Assembly: GCF_014356525.2 (NCBI RefSeq)
Contig: NC_052507.1
Span: 51,669,963-51,733,962 of the forward strand
Origin: Nilaparvata lugens
Lineage: Eukaryota > Arthropoda > Insecta > Hemiptera > Delphacidae
Direction: 5' to 3'
Length of the DNA stretch: 64,000 nucleotides
Shown piece by piece: positions 35,554-47,242 of the stretch. Within the stretch, counting starts at the first letter, position 1, and each line of letters begins with the position of its first letter. A program made the translations under genes and the position numbers. Below the pieces are notes generated by a model. That model was given only the letters and a program-made list of their open reading frames with translations, did no database searches and was not told the DNA's origin.

Positions 35554-36193
35554 TACTGGTCTGGAACAGCACGACCACAACCTCGACCAAGACCAGCACT
35601 GGTCTGGAACAGCACGACCACAACCTCGACCAAGACCAAGACCACGACCAAGACCAGCACTGGTCTGGAACAGCACGACCACAACCTCGACCAAGACCAA
35701 GACCACGACCAAGACCAGCACTGGTCTGGAACAGCACGACCACAACCTCGACCAAGACCAAGACCACGACCAAGACCAGTACTGGTCTGGAACAGCACGA
35801 CCACAACCTCGACCAAGACCAAGACCACGACCAAGACCAGTACTGGTCTGGAACAGCACGACCACAACCTCGACCAAGTCCAAGACCACGACCAAGACCA
35901 TACTGGTCTGGAACAGCACGACCACAACCTCGACCAAGACCAGACCACGACCAAGACCAGTACTGGTCTGGAACAGCACGACCACAACCTCGACCAAGAC
36001 CAAGACCACGACCAAGACCAGTACTGGTCTGGAACAGCACGACCACAACCTCGACCAAGTCCAAGACCACGACCAAGACCAGTACTGGTCTGGAACAGCA
36101 CGACCACAACCTCGACCAAGACCAAGACCACGACCAAGACCAGTACTGGTCTGGAACAGCACGACCACAACCTCGACCAAGACCAAGACCAAA
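35554..36193. repeat. 61-bp minisatellite, eleven units
   Basis: Units start at 35554, 35597, 35658, 35719, 35780, 35841, 35901, 35961, 36022, 36083 and 36144; the first is 43 bases and two are 60. Each carries ACTGGTCTGGAACAGCACGA and runs of CCAAGACCAAGACCACGACC. Frames stay open on both strands for over 200 codons because the unit has no stop in several frames. There is no evidence that any is expressed. Inverted, diverged unit-like sequence follows at 36335-36376. Confidence 0.95.
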
Positions 36194-37508
36194 GTTTTAC
36201 ATTTACAAATGTACTGGTCTGGCAATTGGTCTGTGCGACCAGAGCCTACTGCTGTGGTCGTGCGTTTGTCGTGTCTTGGTCTGACTAGTGCGTGTTGCTC
36301 CATATAATTTCAGGTTGTCCTGGTTTCAACTTCTTGGTCGTAGTCTTGGTCTTGGTGTTGGCCGTGCTAGTGCGCGTTTACCCTTACTACATGCATTCTA
36401 TAAACATAACCTAGATTACAAATTCCGAATCAGGAATTTCTTGATTGTAGTTGACAAAATTTCCACCTTGAGAATCAGGAATTTCTTGATTGTAGTTAAC
36501 AAAACTTCCACCTGGAGCGCTAAAAAGCTGTTTTTCATAGCAGTTTTGCTGTTCCTATTTCGGAACTAGGAAACATTCTCGATTGTAAAGAAATCATATG
36601 ATTTATTACAGTATAGTATGCTGTAATGAGAATCATATGTTTATTTGTTCTACAATCAGCTATTTACCGGCTTGATTTCATGCATATAAAACAGCTGAAG
36701 TTGAATGACTATGACAAAAAGTAATTGACAATGATTCATTGAAACTCTCTCCTCAGAAAATACGAATAGTTATGAAACACATCAGCAGTGAAAATATCTA
36801 GTCAAATTAGCAGCTCATGTTTACGAAAAAGGACATGATTCTTTCGGTTTCAGAATACTCAAGTGGATGTGTCTACGTCATTCTTGTTTCATGTGCGTTG
36901 AGCCAGTACGTGATTTTTGATGAATGAGCAGCATGATTAACAATCCGTTTTCAACAGGTTTCCAACCATTTTAACTTGAATTGCTTTTGAAACCGAGCTC
37001 GTTCGCGTACTTTCGTAGCCAATTACACCGCCCTACCAATTAAAGGTGTACGTACTAACATACATAGTGAGGTAATGTGTGTACTGTATTGTCAAAAGTT
37101 CGAACTCAATGTTCAATTACATAAACTGATGATAATGTAAATTCACCCTTGTTTCCAATTAAGAGGTTCCTTTCTCACGGTTAGGTGGAGAGGAATCTCT
37201 CAAAAAATGCTCGACTAATTAGCAGCCCATTTATGCTCATTTCTCATGTCTTAATGTGAGTTAAATACTAAATACTTCGGAGCAGCGTTTGCGTCAAAAA
37301 TCATGGCCGCCAGAGAAGTTAATTAGCCTCTTTCACGTTCCCACCAGTAGATCTCAAATACTGACAGCTGGTTTGTTCTGTTGGATGCCTTGTTGCAGTA
37401 GAGGGAGAAATTGTAGGAGAAGGAGGAAGATATAGGGAAGAGTAATGAGATGAGAAATTCTTTAAATGTGAAAAGGAACGGGAAGCCGAAAAGGGGGTAT
37501 TGAGACGG
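36194..37508. other. non-coding flank of the minisatellite
   Basis: 36209-36380 has inverted unit-like words (GTGGTCGTGCGTTTGTCG, TGGTCGTAGTCTTGGTCTTG). A short tandem copy occurs at 36426-36508 (AGAATCAGGAATTTCTTGAT-like, twice). 37380-37508 begins a purine-rich stretch. No gene recognised. Confidence 0.45.
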
Positions 37509-39224
37509 GAGACAAGGAAGGTAAGAAGGAGAAGAAAAAGAGGAGGAAAAGTAAGACCGGTGAAGGAGAAGAGAAACATTGAAAAAAGGAGAGAGACAGA
37601 GAATTGAGTGAAAATATTTGTGATAGAGAGGGATGATGCTGTCGATGATGAAGAAAAGAATGACGGGGTGATGAAGATGGGATGGAGATGAAAGTGTTTG
37701 AAACAAAACTTTATATGAATCAGGAAGACATGAAACAAAAAAAAGAAGTAATAACGAATGAAGAAGAAGGTGCGGGGAGAAAAAATTGATTCAGGGAGAT
37801 CAATTTAATTGCTATACTGTACATCGAGATGTTAGAGTGGAAAAAGGAAGGAGGGAAAGAGGAATGATATAGAAAAGAAAAGTACAAGATAGGCGTGAAA
37901 AATTAAGATTTATGAGTAGGCGAGGAGTGAGAGAGTGATGAAATTCAGGATTGTAGAGTTATGAAAGAGGACGAAGTTTTTGCGAAGAAGAAAATACCAA
38001 TACGGTTAAGAGTGAGGAATAATAATCATGTATATTAATTATCGCCTATTAATAATCTATATTATATTAATAAGAATAAGAATACTGTTTATCAGAGGAA
38101 AAAGGCTAGTTGCCGGGGAGGGAGTATGAAAACTTGGAAAATTATTCCGATGGATGATTATGCTTATAATAATTAGGAGAATGATTGGATGAAATACATT
38201 TTTTTCAACAGAAGCTCTAGGCATTGACGTCATACGACTGGCGTATCAAAACCAGTGCCGCAGTCAATTGCACAAAGCCCCTCAATTATTTCAAGAGTGA
38301 AACCCCCACTACCCTCACCCACACTACCATTCCAACTTGACAAGCTCAAAAGTTAACTCACTCTTTGTAGTGTGTACACTGTACAGCCTTCATCCACATT
38401 CATGTTATGTATACGTTCCTCTCATTACCTGTTATGTAGGCCTACACGTTTCTCTCATTACCTTCAAACAAACCAAACATTCTATAGTGAGATTCACTTG
38501 AGATTGTCAGCATCAATGCAATGGTTAGAATTTATGTTCAATATAAAGTATGCTGACAGTTCAAAGTATAGCCATTCTGCTGTTCAGATTCGTTTCGCCT
38601 ATAGGCTGTGTTTCTTTGAATTTCAATCAACTAATGGGTAATAACGCTGTTTTGTAATATGGGTCTATTTTCTGCGTGTGACATATTATCATGTTGAATA
38701 ATTATTGTTAATTCAATAGTTGACTGCGTAATTAGGTGACAATGACTGAAAATTAGTGGCTCAATTAGTAATTCAAGCAGTGGGCTATTCTTTACTAAAA
38801 CTATTTGTGATGTACTCCAGTCTTATGTTCACTAAATTATAATTCTTAATACGAGCTAATATCATGATTTCCATTATTACGAAAATGTTTATCATTTCAA
38901 AGGACGTGAAATGATCTTCACGATTTATGATTTGTTTATTTCTATGTACTTTTAACGTTTTTCTTTCAACGATTTTTTTCTTTGATTACAGGTAACTTTA
39001 ACAGCATCAGAATTTCGGCAGAGGTCTGTGTGTACTGCGTGAGTGGATCTTCTATAATATCAGATTGAACGTAATATACGATGATTATCATGAATCTAAA
39101 TTCAAACTTTAATCTTCCTGGAATGTCATATCTATGATGTATGGGACTTTGATTTACAAAGTAGGACTTTAAATCTTTCAACTCTAACTCTGTTGTAATG
39201 TTAAAGGCTACTGTCAAGATATAT
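37509..39224. repeat. 1.7-kb tandem duplication, copy 1
   Basis: Starts at GAGACAAGGAAGGTAAGAAG and ends at CTACTGTCAAGATATAT, immediately followed by copy 2. Copy 1 is 1716 bases. Its first 400 bases are polypurine. It includes a MITE-A copy and a possible small exon at 38992-39038. Relative to copy 2 it has an extra ~42 bases at about 37937-37978 and lacks 14 bases near 38805. Confidence 0.95.
38483..38571. mobile_element. MITE-A copy 5, inside duplication copy 1
   Basis: Left end TATAGTGAGATTCACTTGAG, right part TGCTGACAGTTCAAAGTATA. The outermost right end is lost or degenerate. The insertion predates the duplication because it is in both copies. Confidence 0.7.
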
Positions 39225-40911
39225 GAGACAAGGAAGGTAAGAAGGAGAAGAAAAAGAGGAGGAAAATAAGACCGGTGAAGGAGAAGAGAAACATTGAAAA
39301 AATGAGAGAGACAGAGAATTGAGTGAAAATATTTGTGATAGAGAAGGATGATGCTGTCGATGATGAAGAAAAGAATGACGGGGTAATGAAGGTGGGATGG
39401 AGATGAAAGTGTTTGAAACAAAACTTTATATGAATCAGGAAGACATGAGACAAAAAAAAGAAGTAATAACGAATGAAGAAGAAGGTGCGGGGAGAAAAAA
39501 TTGATTCAGGGAGATCAATTTAATTGCTATACTGTACATCGAGATGTTACAGTGGAAAAAGGAAGGAGGGAAAGAGGAATGATATAGAAAAGAAAAGTAC
39601 AAGATAGGCGTGAAAAATTAAGATTTATGAGTAGGCGAGGAGTGAGAGAGTTTTTGCGAAGAAGAAAATACCAATACGGTTAAGAGTGAGGAATAATAAT
39701 CATGTATATTAATTATCGCCTATTAATAATCTATATTATATTAATAAGAATAAGAATACTGTTTATCAGGGGAAAAAGGCTAGTTGCCGGGGAGGGAGTA
39801 TGAAAACTTGGAAAATTATTCCGATGGATGATTATGCTTATAATAATTAGGAGAATGATTGGATGAAATACATTTTTTTCAACAGAAGCTCGAGGCATTG
39901 ACGTCATACGACTGGCGTATCAAAACCAGTGCCGCAGTCAATTGCACAAAGCCCCTCAATTATTTCAAGAGTGAAACCCCCACTACCCTCACCCACACTA
40001 CCATTCCAACTTGACAAGCTCAAAAGTTAACTCACTCTTTGTAGTGTGTACACTGTACAGCCTTCATCCACATTCATGTTATGTATACGTTCCTCTCATT
40101 ACCTGTTATGTAGGCCTACACGTTTCTCTCATTACCTTCAAACAAACCAAACATTCTATAGTGAGATTCACTTGAGACTGTCAGCATCAATGCAATGGTT
40201 AGAATTTATGTTCAATATAAAGTATGCTGACAGTTCAAAGTATAGCCATTCTGCTGTTCAGATTCGTTTCGCCTATAGGCTGTGTTTCTTTGAATTTCAA
40301 TCAACTAATGGGTAATAACGCTGTTTTGTAATATGGGTCTATTTTCTGCGTGTGACATATTATCATGTTGAATAATTATTGTTAATTCAATAGTTGACTG
40401 CGTAATTAGGTGACAATGACTGAAAATTAGTGGTTCAATTAGTAATTCAAGCAGTGGGCTATTCTTTACTAAAACTAGGTTATACTGTATATTTGTGATG
40501 TACTCCAGTCTTATGTTCACTAAATTATAATTCTTAATACGAGCTAATATCATGATTTCCATTATTACGAAAATGTTTATCATTTCAAAGGACGTGAAAT
40601 GATCTTCACGATTTATGATTTGTTTATTTCTATGTACTTTTAACGTTTTTCTTTCAACGATTTTTTCTTTGCTTACAGGTAACTTTAACAGCATCAGAAT
40701 TTCGGCAGAGGTCTGTGTGTACTGCGTGAGTGGATCTTCTATAATATCAGATTGAACGTAATATACGATGATTATCATGAATCTAAATTCAAACTTTAAT
40801 CTTCCTGGAATGTCATATCTATGATGTATGGGACTTTGATTTACAAAGTAGGACTTTAAATCTTTCAACTCTAACTCTGTTGTAATGTTAAAGGCTACTG
40901 TCAAGATATAT
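39225..40911. repeat. 1.7-kb tandem duplication, copy 2
   Basis: 1687 bases. The length difference from copy 1 is fully explained by a 42-base deletion, a 14-base insertion (AGGTTATACTGTAT at about 40477) and a one-base T-run change. Substitutions are few, so the duplication is recent. No homology is evident at the junctions beyond a base or two. Confidence 0.95.
40157..40245. mobile_element. MITE-A copy 6, inside duplication copy 2
   Basis: The same element as at 38483, shifted by 1674 bases. Confidence 0.7.
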
Positions 40912-43100
40912 TTCTTAACCATGTATATTTTTAATCAACTGTCACATAATTTCATTCACTATTCCATTGAACGTTTACAGTATCATTATGATGCATTATG
41001 TTTGAGGTGAACTCAAGTGATCCATTTAATCAGCAAAAAATTATCGTTATTAGTCAAGACTCATCAATCATCAAAGTCTTTACCGTTGGAGAACTTGAAG
41101 TATTCACCACCAAGAAATTAACTAATTCTTCTCAATAGTTGACATACTAGCTAAATTCATAGGATCACTTACTTGATTGGAGAAAAAGGTCGTTCTACTG
41201 ATGAACTGCTCTCATCACTCATCTTCTTGTACAACCAATTTGCCAGATGAATACAGTGTTCTCTATTCAATTAAATGCCGTTTCTACAAAGTTTACCTCA
41301 AAAACATTGAAGCATTGACATGAAACAATAATATAAATAGAAAAGTATTATACTATTATCGAAGTCTATAGCCTTAATGTCGCAAGGCGAGAATGACCTT
41401 GTATTTCAGGACTTGAGAATCGTGAACACTTGAAGCACAATTTACTTGATGATGAGAAAAATAAAAATGTAATGTATTGTTATAGATGTTGATCGAGGGA
41501 TGGTGGTTTTTGCATCACTAGACCAAAGTATTTTTCCTCCCTCCGGGAAATTTTTACGGGAAATTGTCTTTTACGACACCATCAGGCGGTGAGAATTTCC
41601 CTGAGGGAGAAAATGTTGCATATTAATCCTCAATGTGAAAAACAACTACATTCGAAGTAGTAGTATAAGTATGTAAATTCTAACTAATATCAGATATTAA
41701 TGATCCTGTGGAGTTCGAATGTACGAGTAGAGTCCAGAGTAGGCCTACTATTATACTCATATACGATAGAGTGAAGATTCATTGTTCTATGCTTATTCTA
41801 TGGTATTATAACTCAGTATCAAGGCTTTCAATCTTGTACTAATACTTTCTATCCTTGATGCGTTTCTCAATCCACTCCTGTAGCTCTTATATATTTTCCA
41901 AATTCTGTTCCCCAATCATAATTCTATTTCATTATTAATCCCCCTGTAGTAATTCCTTTTCATTTCCTGTACATTCATCCTTTCATTACTACTCGTGATG
42001 ATATTTCTGAGCACCCGCTGGGCTGTAAACTAATTCGAAGTGGGAAGAAAAACAGAGAAGATGGAGTCTTGGAGGGTCGCGAGCAGAGGGTGAAAAGTTG
42101 AAATGAAAAGGCGAAGATGGTCTTGTGACACCGAAAATTTTCAACTTGAAAATTCTCTTCAATCGAAAACTCATAACTTGGTGAATTTTCCCTAGTCATG
42201 TTTTTTATTATTTTAATCCAGTTTTCATTAGGCCTAACATTCAATTGAGGTACTCGAAGCTATCGAAATCATAAATTCAACAAAATATCGCGATAAAGGT
42301 CATGGTGAATCTCTGCCATTGGCCTAAACAACTCACTTCTAGACAGCCACCATCTTCGATTCATTCGAACGTCAGAGCAAAGGCGGTAGTAATGAAAAAA
42401 ACATTAGATCTAAGTTTCTTCTGCTAAATGTGATCTTCAGAATCTAGTGAGCTATCCATACAGTAACAATGAACGGATCTTAACAATTTTGATTCCAAAG
42501 AATTGATGAACTGTGTCATCATAGCAGCCTGTTCAATGCAATCTTTCTTTCGAATAGGTAATTATAAACCATTGATAGATTATCAGACCTAAGTGGTAGT
42601 ATTGTTTGTTCCTAGGAGGATTTCAATGACATCATTTGATCGATCGCTTCGCCTGTATTGTTGACTTGAGTCACAATTCCTTATACACAATTTCTCATGT
42701 ACAATTGGAATAACCTCCATAAATAAAAAAATAACAATGAATTTAATATTGATGCATGAAAATTTACCAAGAATCATAGATTTAATGATTGCCATTAGTT
42801 TTGTCAAAGTTTTATTAGTATCTCTACTGATCATGATCAGTCAACATCATCATGATCATAATCAGCAACAACATCATATATTATTATCTACATCAAAATT
42901 CATGACCGTCATCATGATGATGCTCGTCATCAATGCAGTCATCATCAGTGGCGGAAATGGAGCGCCGTAGCGTCATGCCTGAGGGTCTCCTGGTGACAAA
43001 TTCCCCTCCTTGCTCCAGCTTCAACTATATGTATAACGTTAATAGATTGCTGAAATACGTATCTACAGGCTTATCTCTGACTAGCATCCCTTCCAATCCA
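40912..43100. other. non-coding, nothing firmly recognised
   Basis: AT-rich. A possible small inverted-repeat element at about 41535-41620 has TCCTCCCTCCGGGAAATTT near its left and AATTTCCCTGAGGGAGAAAA near its right. No gene. Confidence 0.4.
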
Positions 43101-43194
43101 CACAGTCATTTCAATGTGGCAGCATTTGTAGAATGGGAAGCGCTGCTATGCTATTATAAGCAATGCTAACAGTTTGAAGTAAATCTCACTGTAG
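43101..43194. mobile_element. MITE-A copy 7
   Basis: The left end is eroded (GTCATTTCAATGTGGCAGCA); the right end AACAGTTTGAAGTAAATCTC ACTGTAG is clear. About 94 bases. Confidence 0.65.
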
Positions 43195-44284
43195 TATTTC
43201 TCGAATCCATTGCCTGGTGAAGTTATTCTCACATGTTCAGAACTTGATGATGATGAGGAGGAGGAGAAGTAGAAGGAGTAGGATGATGAGGGAGGAGCGG
43301 AGGAGGATGAGAGGGAGGAGGGGAATGAGTGTGAGGTGAAGAGGCAAAGGGCTTGATGAGGAAATGGAAATCGTCTCCCAGTTACATGTATCTTGCGAGT
43401 GCAGCTCTTATTGGCTAACACTCTATCCAATCTCAGGTCTTGTTGATTGGAATGCTGGACTGACCTATTCGGTCTCCCTCATGATTTTGAATGATGATTA
43501 CTTGATGAGTTGCTTATAACTTTGGATCCAATCGTCCAGTTCCACCCTTCTTGCAAAACTAGTCTATTTAAGTATCCTAAGTATTGAAGAGTTTATTAAT
43601 TTCCTTTTTTTATTTGCTGATTACAACATAAGTATTATTTTGTAATCATCGTCGTTTTCTTCCCTGAACGATTAGGAAATTTCGCTGTTCCAACTTGAAA
43701 AAGCCTCTTATCTCTATCTTTAGCATGGTCTTCCCACACTTATTCTTACAACTGGCTGATTTGAAAGGCTGCCCTACTAATAGGCTGCTCTTGTCTTCTC
43801 ATCTGTATAGTAATATAAAACTTTCAAATCATACATACATTTGTAGTAGTCGGGTTCTATGTAGAACAGGTTTTTATCCATTCCCATAAACTGTCAAGTT
43901 ATAAGAATTGTTGAATAGAAATATTGTGACTACTGTATCTACGAATGTGTCACGGAACCAACTATAGTCTACGCCCTTACATCTATGAATGGAATGGAGT
44001 GTATTTGCAATAGAGCAACGGGAGTGACACTAACATATCACTTCCACTTGATAAAAAGCTGAAAGTGAACTCAATAATCGATGCAGAGTGTGTCTGCTAT
44101 GACGTTAATATAGTTATATGTGAAATGTATAGTCGGTAATGTATGTATGTATATATAGTCGAGCCAACAATTGTGCGTCTGTAATTGGATGATGATGCCT
44201 CCGGCTGGAAATTGGCAGATTTCGAATCTGAGAGCTGAATCAGAAATTGACAAAACATTTGTCATGTGTGATAATGTCTGCATG
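43195..44284. other. non-coding, nothing recognised
   Basis: 43245-43345 is purine-rich (GAGGAG, GATGAG). The remainder has no gene or repeat family. Confidence 0.4.
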
Positions 44285-44430
44285 TGACGGATTGATTGAT
44301 CGCGTTACGGTGACGGTTAAGTCACGGTACGGGCACGGTCAAATTACGGACCGGTCACATAGGCATACATACGCCTATGCTGACGATAGGGGTACAGTCC
44401 GGTTACGTTGTCGTATCGTCAACGTTACTA
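44285..44430. other. CpG-dense block with repeated ACGGT
   Basis: Many CpG dinucleotides in an AT-rich setting, with TTACGGTGACGGTTAAG, CACGGTACGGGCACGGTC and ACGGACCGGTCAC in succession, then a small hairpin CATAGGC ... GCCTATG (44359-44380). Possibly a regulatory site or a fragment of a CG-rich element. Confidence 0.35.
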
Positions 44431-44693
44431 ATTCCTAATCCTGATAGGAATCAAATCCATGCTTCCATATTACCAGTCCTGGCCTGGGGTGGTTTCTGTG
44501 AATGCGCCTCCGTACCCACCACCCACTTATAATTCGCTGTGTATGCGTTTTGCAATTAGAGATTGGAAGGGGGAGACATTGTGAAAATTGTTGTGAAGTG
44601 GGTTTTGTCTGGCCGACGGGCCTCTCCTATTCTGTATGTGGGTGTTGATTCCAATCATGGAAATTTTAGTTAATTTTATGCTGTATTTATAAT

Positions 44694-44780
44694 AGAAAAT
44701 ACGATTATTCTATTTGTAATATAAAAATACGATTATTCTATTTGTAATATAAAAATACGATTATACTAATCGTAATTTAA
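44694..44780. repeat. 28-bp tandem repeat, three units
   Basis: ACGATTATTCTATTTGTAAT begins at 44701 and 44729; a degraded third unit begins at 44757. AT-rich. Confidence 0.85.
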
Positions 44781-44808
44781 AAATATTATTTTTCAATATT
44801 TATTTAGA

Positions 44809-45110
44809 ACTAGCAGGAAACCCGTGCCCCCGCAAGAGTCTATTTTAGAAATAGCGGACCAAAATCAGTTATTTTTATATAAATTGGATCCTCATTTATA
44901 CTTATCTCCTAATTTCCCTTTTAAAAGAAATCTTCAGGTGTTTCCATACAACTGGAAGCAAGCTGAAAACTTGACGTAAAAAAATCTTGAAGAATGAAAA
45001 TAGGTCTATAACCATCCTCGGTTAATTAGGAATCTATTATGTAAAATTTCAAGGTAATCAGTCCAGTAGTTCAGACGTGATGATGCTTCAAACATAATTT
45101 TCCTATCTTG
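44809..45110 (+). mobile_element. RTE/SINE-like 3' fragment
   Basis: It begins ACTAGCAGGAAACCCGTGCC and ends with AATTTCAAGGTAATCAGTCC and AGTAGTTCAGACGTGATGAT. An ACTAGC-GGAAACCCGTGC start and a TTTCAAG-AATC-GTCCAGTAGTT end are motifs I associate with RTE-type 3' regions in insects. No coding sequence. Confidence 0.45.
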
Positions 45111-46480
45111 TACGTGTATAAGCCAGTTATTTCCTTTATTATGGTATAAATGATTATATTAGTCTCTGGAGAATTGCCATGTTGGGGACAACATGGTCTA
45201 CAATTTGAATAAAAATTATTATTTTCTAGTGATACGGTACTCAGATATTTAGTTACAGCAGACAAAACTCATACAATAATAAGAATAACCTTTTTTGACG
45301 CAATTTTAAGAGCAAAGAGTCTATTCATAAACAATTACTTGAAAGGAACTCAAGGGTGTTCAGCTTCGTTTCCTATCAATTAAGAAGTAGGCTACTCGAC
45401 TACTTTCCTAAAAAAAATACCAATTCATGTAAACTTCGAAACTAAGTATCGGTGATACGACTCCGAGTTTTTTTTTAAACGCCATAATACAAAATGAAAA
45501 TCAAAATTTCATTTAGTAACTCTTCGTAGCTTAAGATTGAGACATCTGGTCAACTTGTAATCACCCATATTTACTCTTTGTAGTGATCCAAATGACCAGA
45601 GATTCTCGGCCATGATTTGCACTATAGTCAATTCCAATAAGAAATTTAAAAAATCCTAAGAATCTAATTTATCTCCATAATTTATTCAATCTTCTACAAC
45701 TTTGATCCTGAGGTGCGAGAAGACAAAAAATTACTACATGCAAAAGCAATAACAGGAGCCAAGATGGAACAATAGCGACGCTGAACAATCCCCCCTATGT
45801 CCTATACTATGCTATGCTATGTAGGAGCGGCGCTCCATGCATAAAAATGAAACAAACGAGATACTCGCTCCCAGGCAAAAGTCTGAAGGGCTCCTGAATA
45901 ATTATGAGTGGCAATCTGCAAACTGCAGCCGGCAAGATGGAGGAGAGAAAGAAGAAAAAGAAGAAGAAACGAGAATGAATAGGATAGGTGTGTGATGGGG
46001 AGGGAGACCAGGAAGGTGTGCAAAACAATGTGTAATGAACGAAGTGCAAGTGCAAGGGTGTAAGTTCCTCTCTGAAAAGAACGGAAGCCAGGGTGCTAAA
46101 GAGTTGAAGGATGTGTCGAAATAGGAAGAGGGGGATTTCGCGAGTGTAAGAAAGAAAGAGAGAGAGTTGAAAAAGAGTGATTGAGAGTTATAGAGGAAGA
46201 GAGAGAGAGAGAGTGAATTGTAAATGAGAAGAATGATGAGGGAAATACTGGTAAGGTAAAGAAAGGAAAAAATAAAATAATTTCGATACATTCTTTCGCT
46301 TTCACAAGATAAAATATTGGAAGGTTGATATAAGTAGATTATAATTTGAAAAATAGGGTAAAAGAGGTGGATTGTGTGGTTGTATAAGTATTTGTGTGAA
46401 AATTAGGAAGAAGGAGATGGGAAATAGACATGTAGGTCTATTAGGTCTGTAGACATGTAGAGAGAAAGAAGCCGAGGGCG
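45111..46480. other. non-coding; purine-rich second half
   Basis: 45800-45925 is a mixed-composition block and 45935-46270 is purine-rich. Frames on the minus strand there are low-complexity. No gene. Confidence 0.4.
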
Positions 46481-46481
46481 C

Positions 46482-46503
46482 CCCTCTCTCTCTCTCTCTC
46501 TCT

Positions 46504-46540
<37 letters not shown>

Positions 46541-46541
46541 C
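46482..46541. repeat. (CT)n-(GA)n hairpin microsatellite
   Basis: CT repeats (about 46485-46503) and GA repeats (46509-46536) are separated by AACT, making a self-complementary hairpin. A degenerate second version, CTCTCTCTAACTGTAGAGAG, follows at 46551-46570 after a repeat of the leading AAG-CGAGG-CGCC motif. Confidence 0.85.
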
Positions 46542-46570
46542 GAGGACGCCTCTCTCTAACTGTAGAGAGC

Positions 46571-47242
46571 TTCGTCGTGTCTTGGAATATTCATTAAGCG
46601 TTGCATGCAGGCATCGCCACTCTATAGAGAAGCTGAGTCTCCTCTAATGTCTACCACCAACTACAGGTATAGCCCTGTTTCGCATAGACTCCATAGCTAT
46701 CCTGCATTGAGATTAGATGGTGTGAGATAGGGGAGTAGATGAATGGACTGAGGTGTTGATGAGTGTTTAGACTAGAGCAAAGACAATGACATACGTTGAA
46801 ACTGAAGGCGTAATGGTGATGAAGCCCATCATGTAAATTCTTGTCCAATCTATATCCTCCTTGGTAGAACCCTACTAGGGCGTTGTTGTGTGGCCCTCAC
46901 TAGAGTACCATGAGAACCATGTTACTACTAAAGTACCATGGAATTTTAGGTTAAATGTTGATTGTAGTAGATTGCATTCATTATAAACTACATGAACGCT
47001 TCTCTTTCAATTTGACAGAAGTGAATCTTTCTAAATTCACTATGGTTCATAGTTGCTGTGTAGCTTTATTTAATAAGTGGGGTAGCATGCTCGCTTGAAA
47101 AATCTTTATTTCTTCTCTTCTAGGAATAGTTAGCTTCTGTTTGTCGCTCTCTTGCCTACCATCCTCTTCTATGAATATAAAATGATGTCAAACAAAGTTT
47201 TAGAAGAAAGAAGCATCCAGACAAAACCCAAGTATAACTTGT
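46571..47242. other. non-coding, nothing recognised
   Basis: No gene or repeat family identified. Confidence 0.4.

Noticed and set aside
35506..36288. 260-codon plus-strand frame and 205-253-codon minus-strand frames over the minisatellite
   Set aside because: All are generated by a 61-bp unit with no stops in several frames. There is no start context, domain or other coding evidence, so they are reported as a repeat.
38372..40315. identical 89-codon frames in both duplication copies
   Set aside because: Identity reflects the recent DNA duplication, and half the frame is a MITE-A insertion.
40305..40922. 205-codon minus-strand frame in the second copy of the duplication
   Set aside because: The equivalent frame in copy 1 is broken by indels of 14 and 1 bases despite near identity, and the translation resembles no family.
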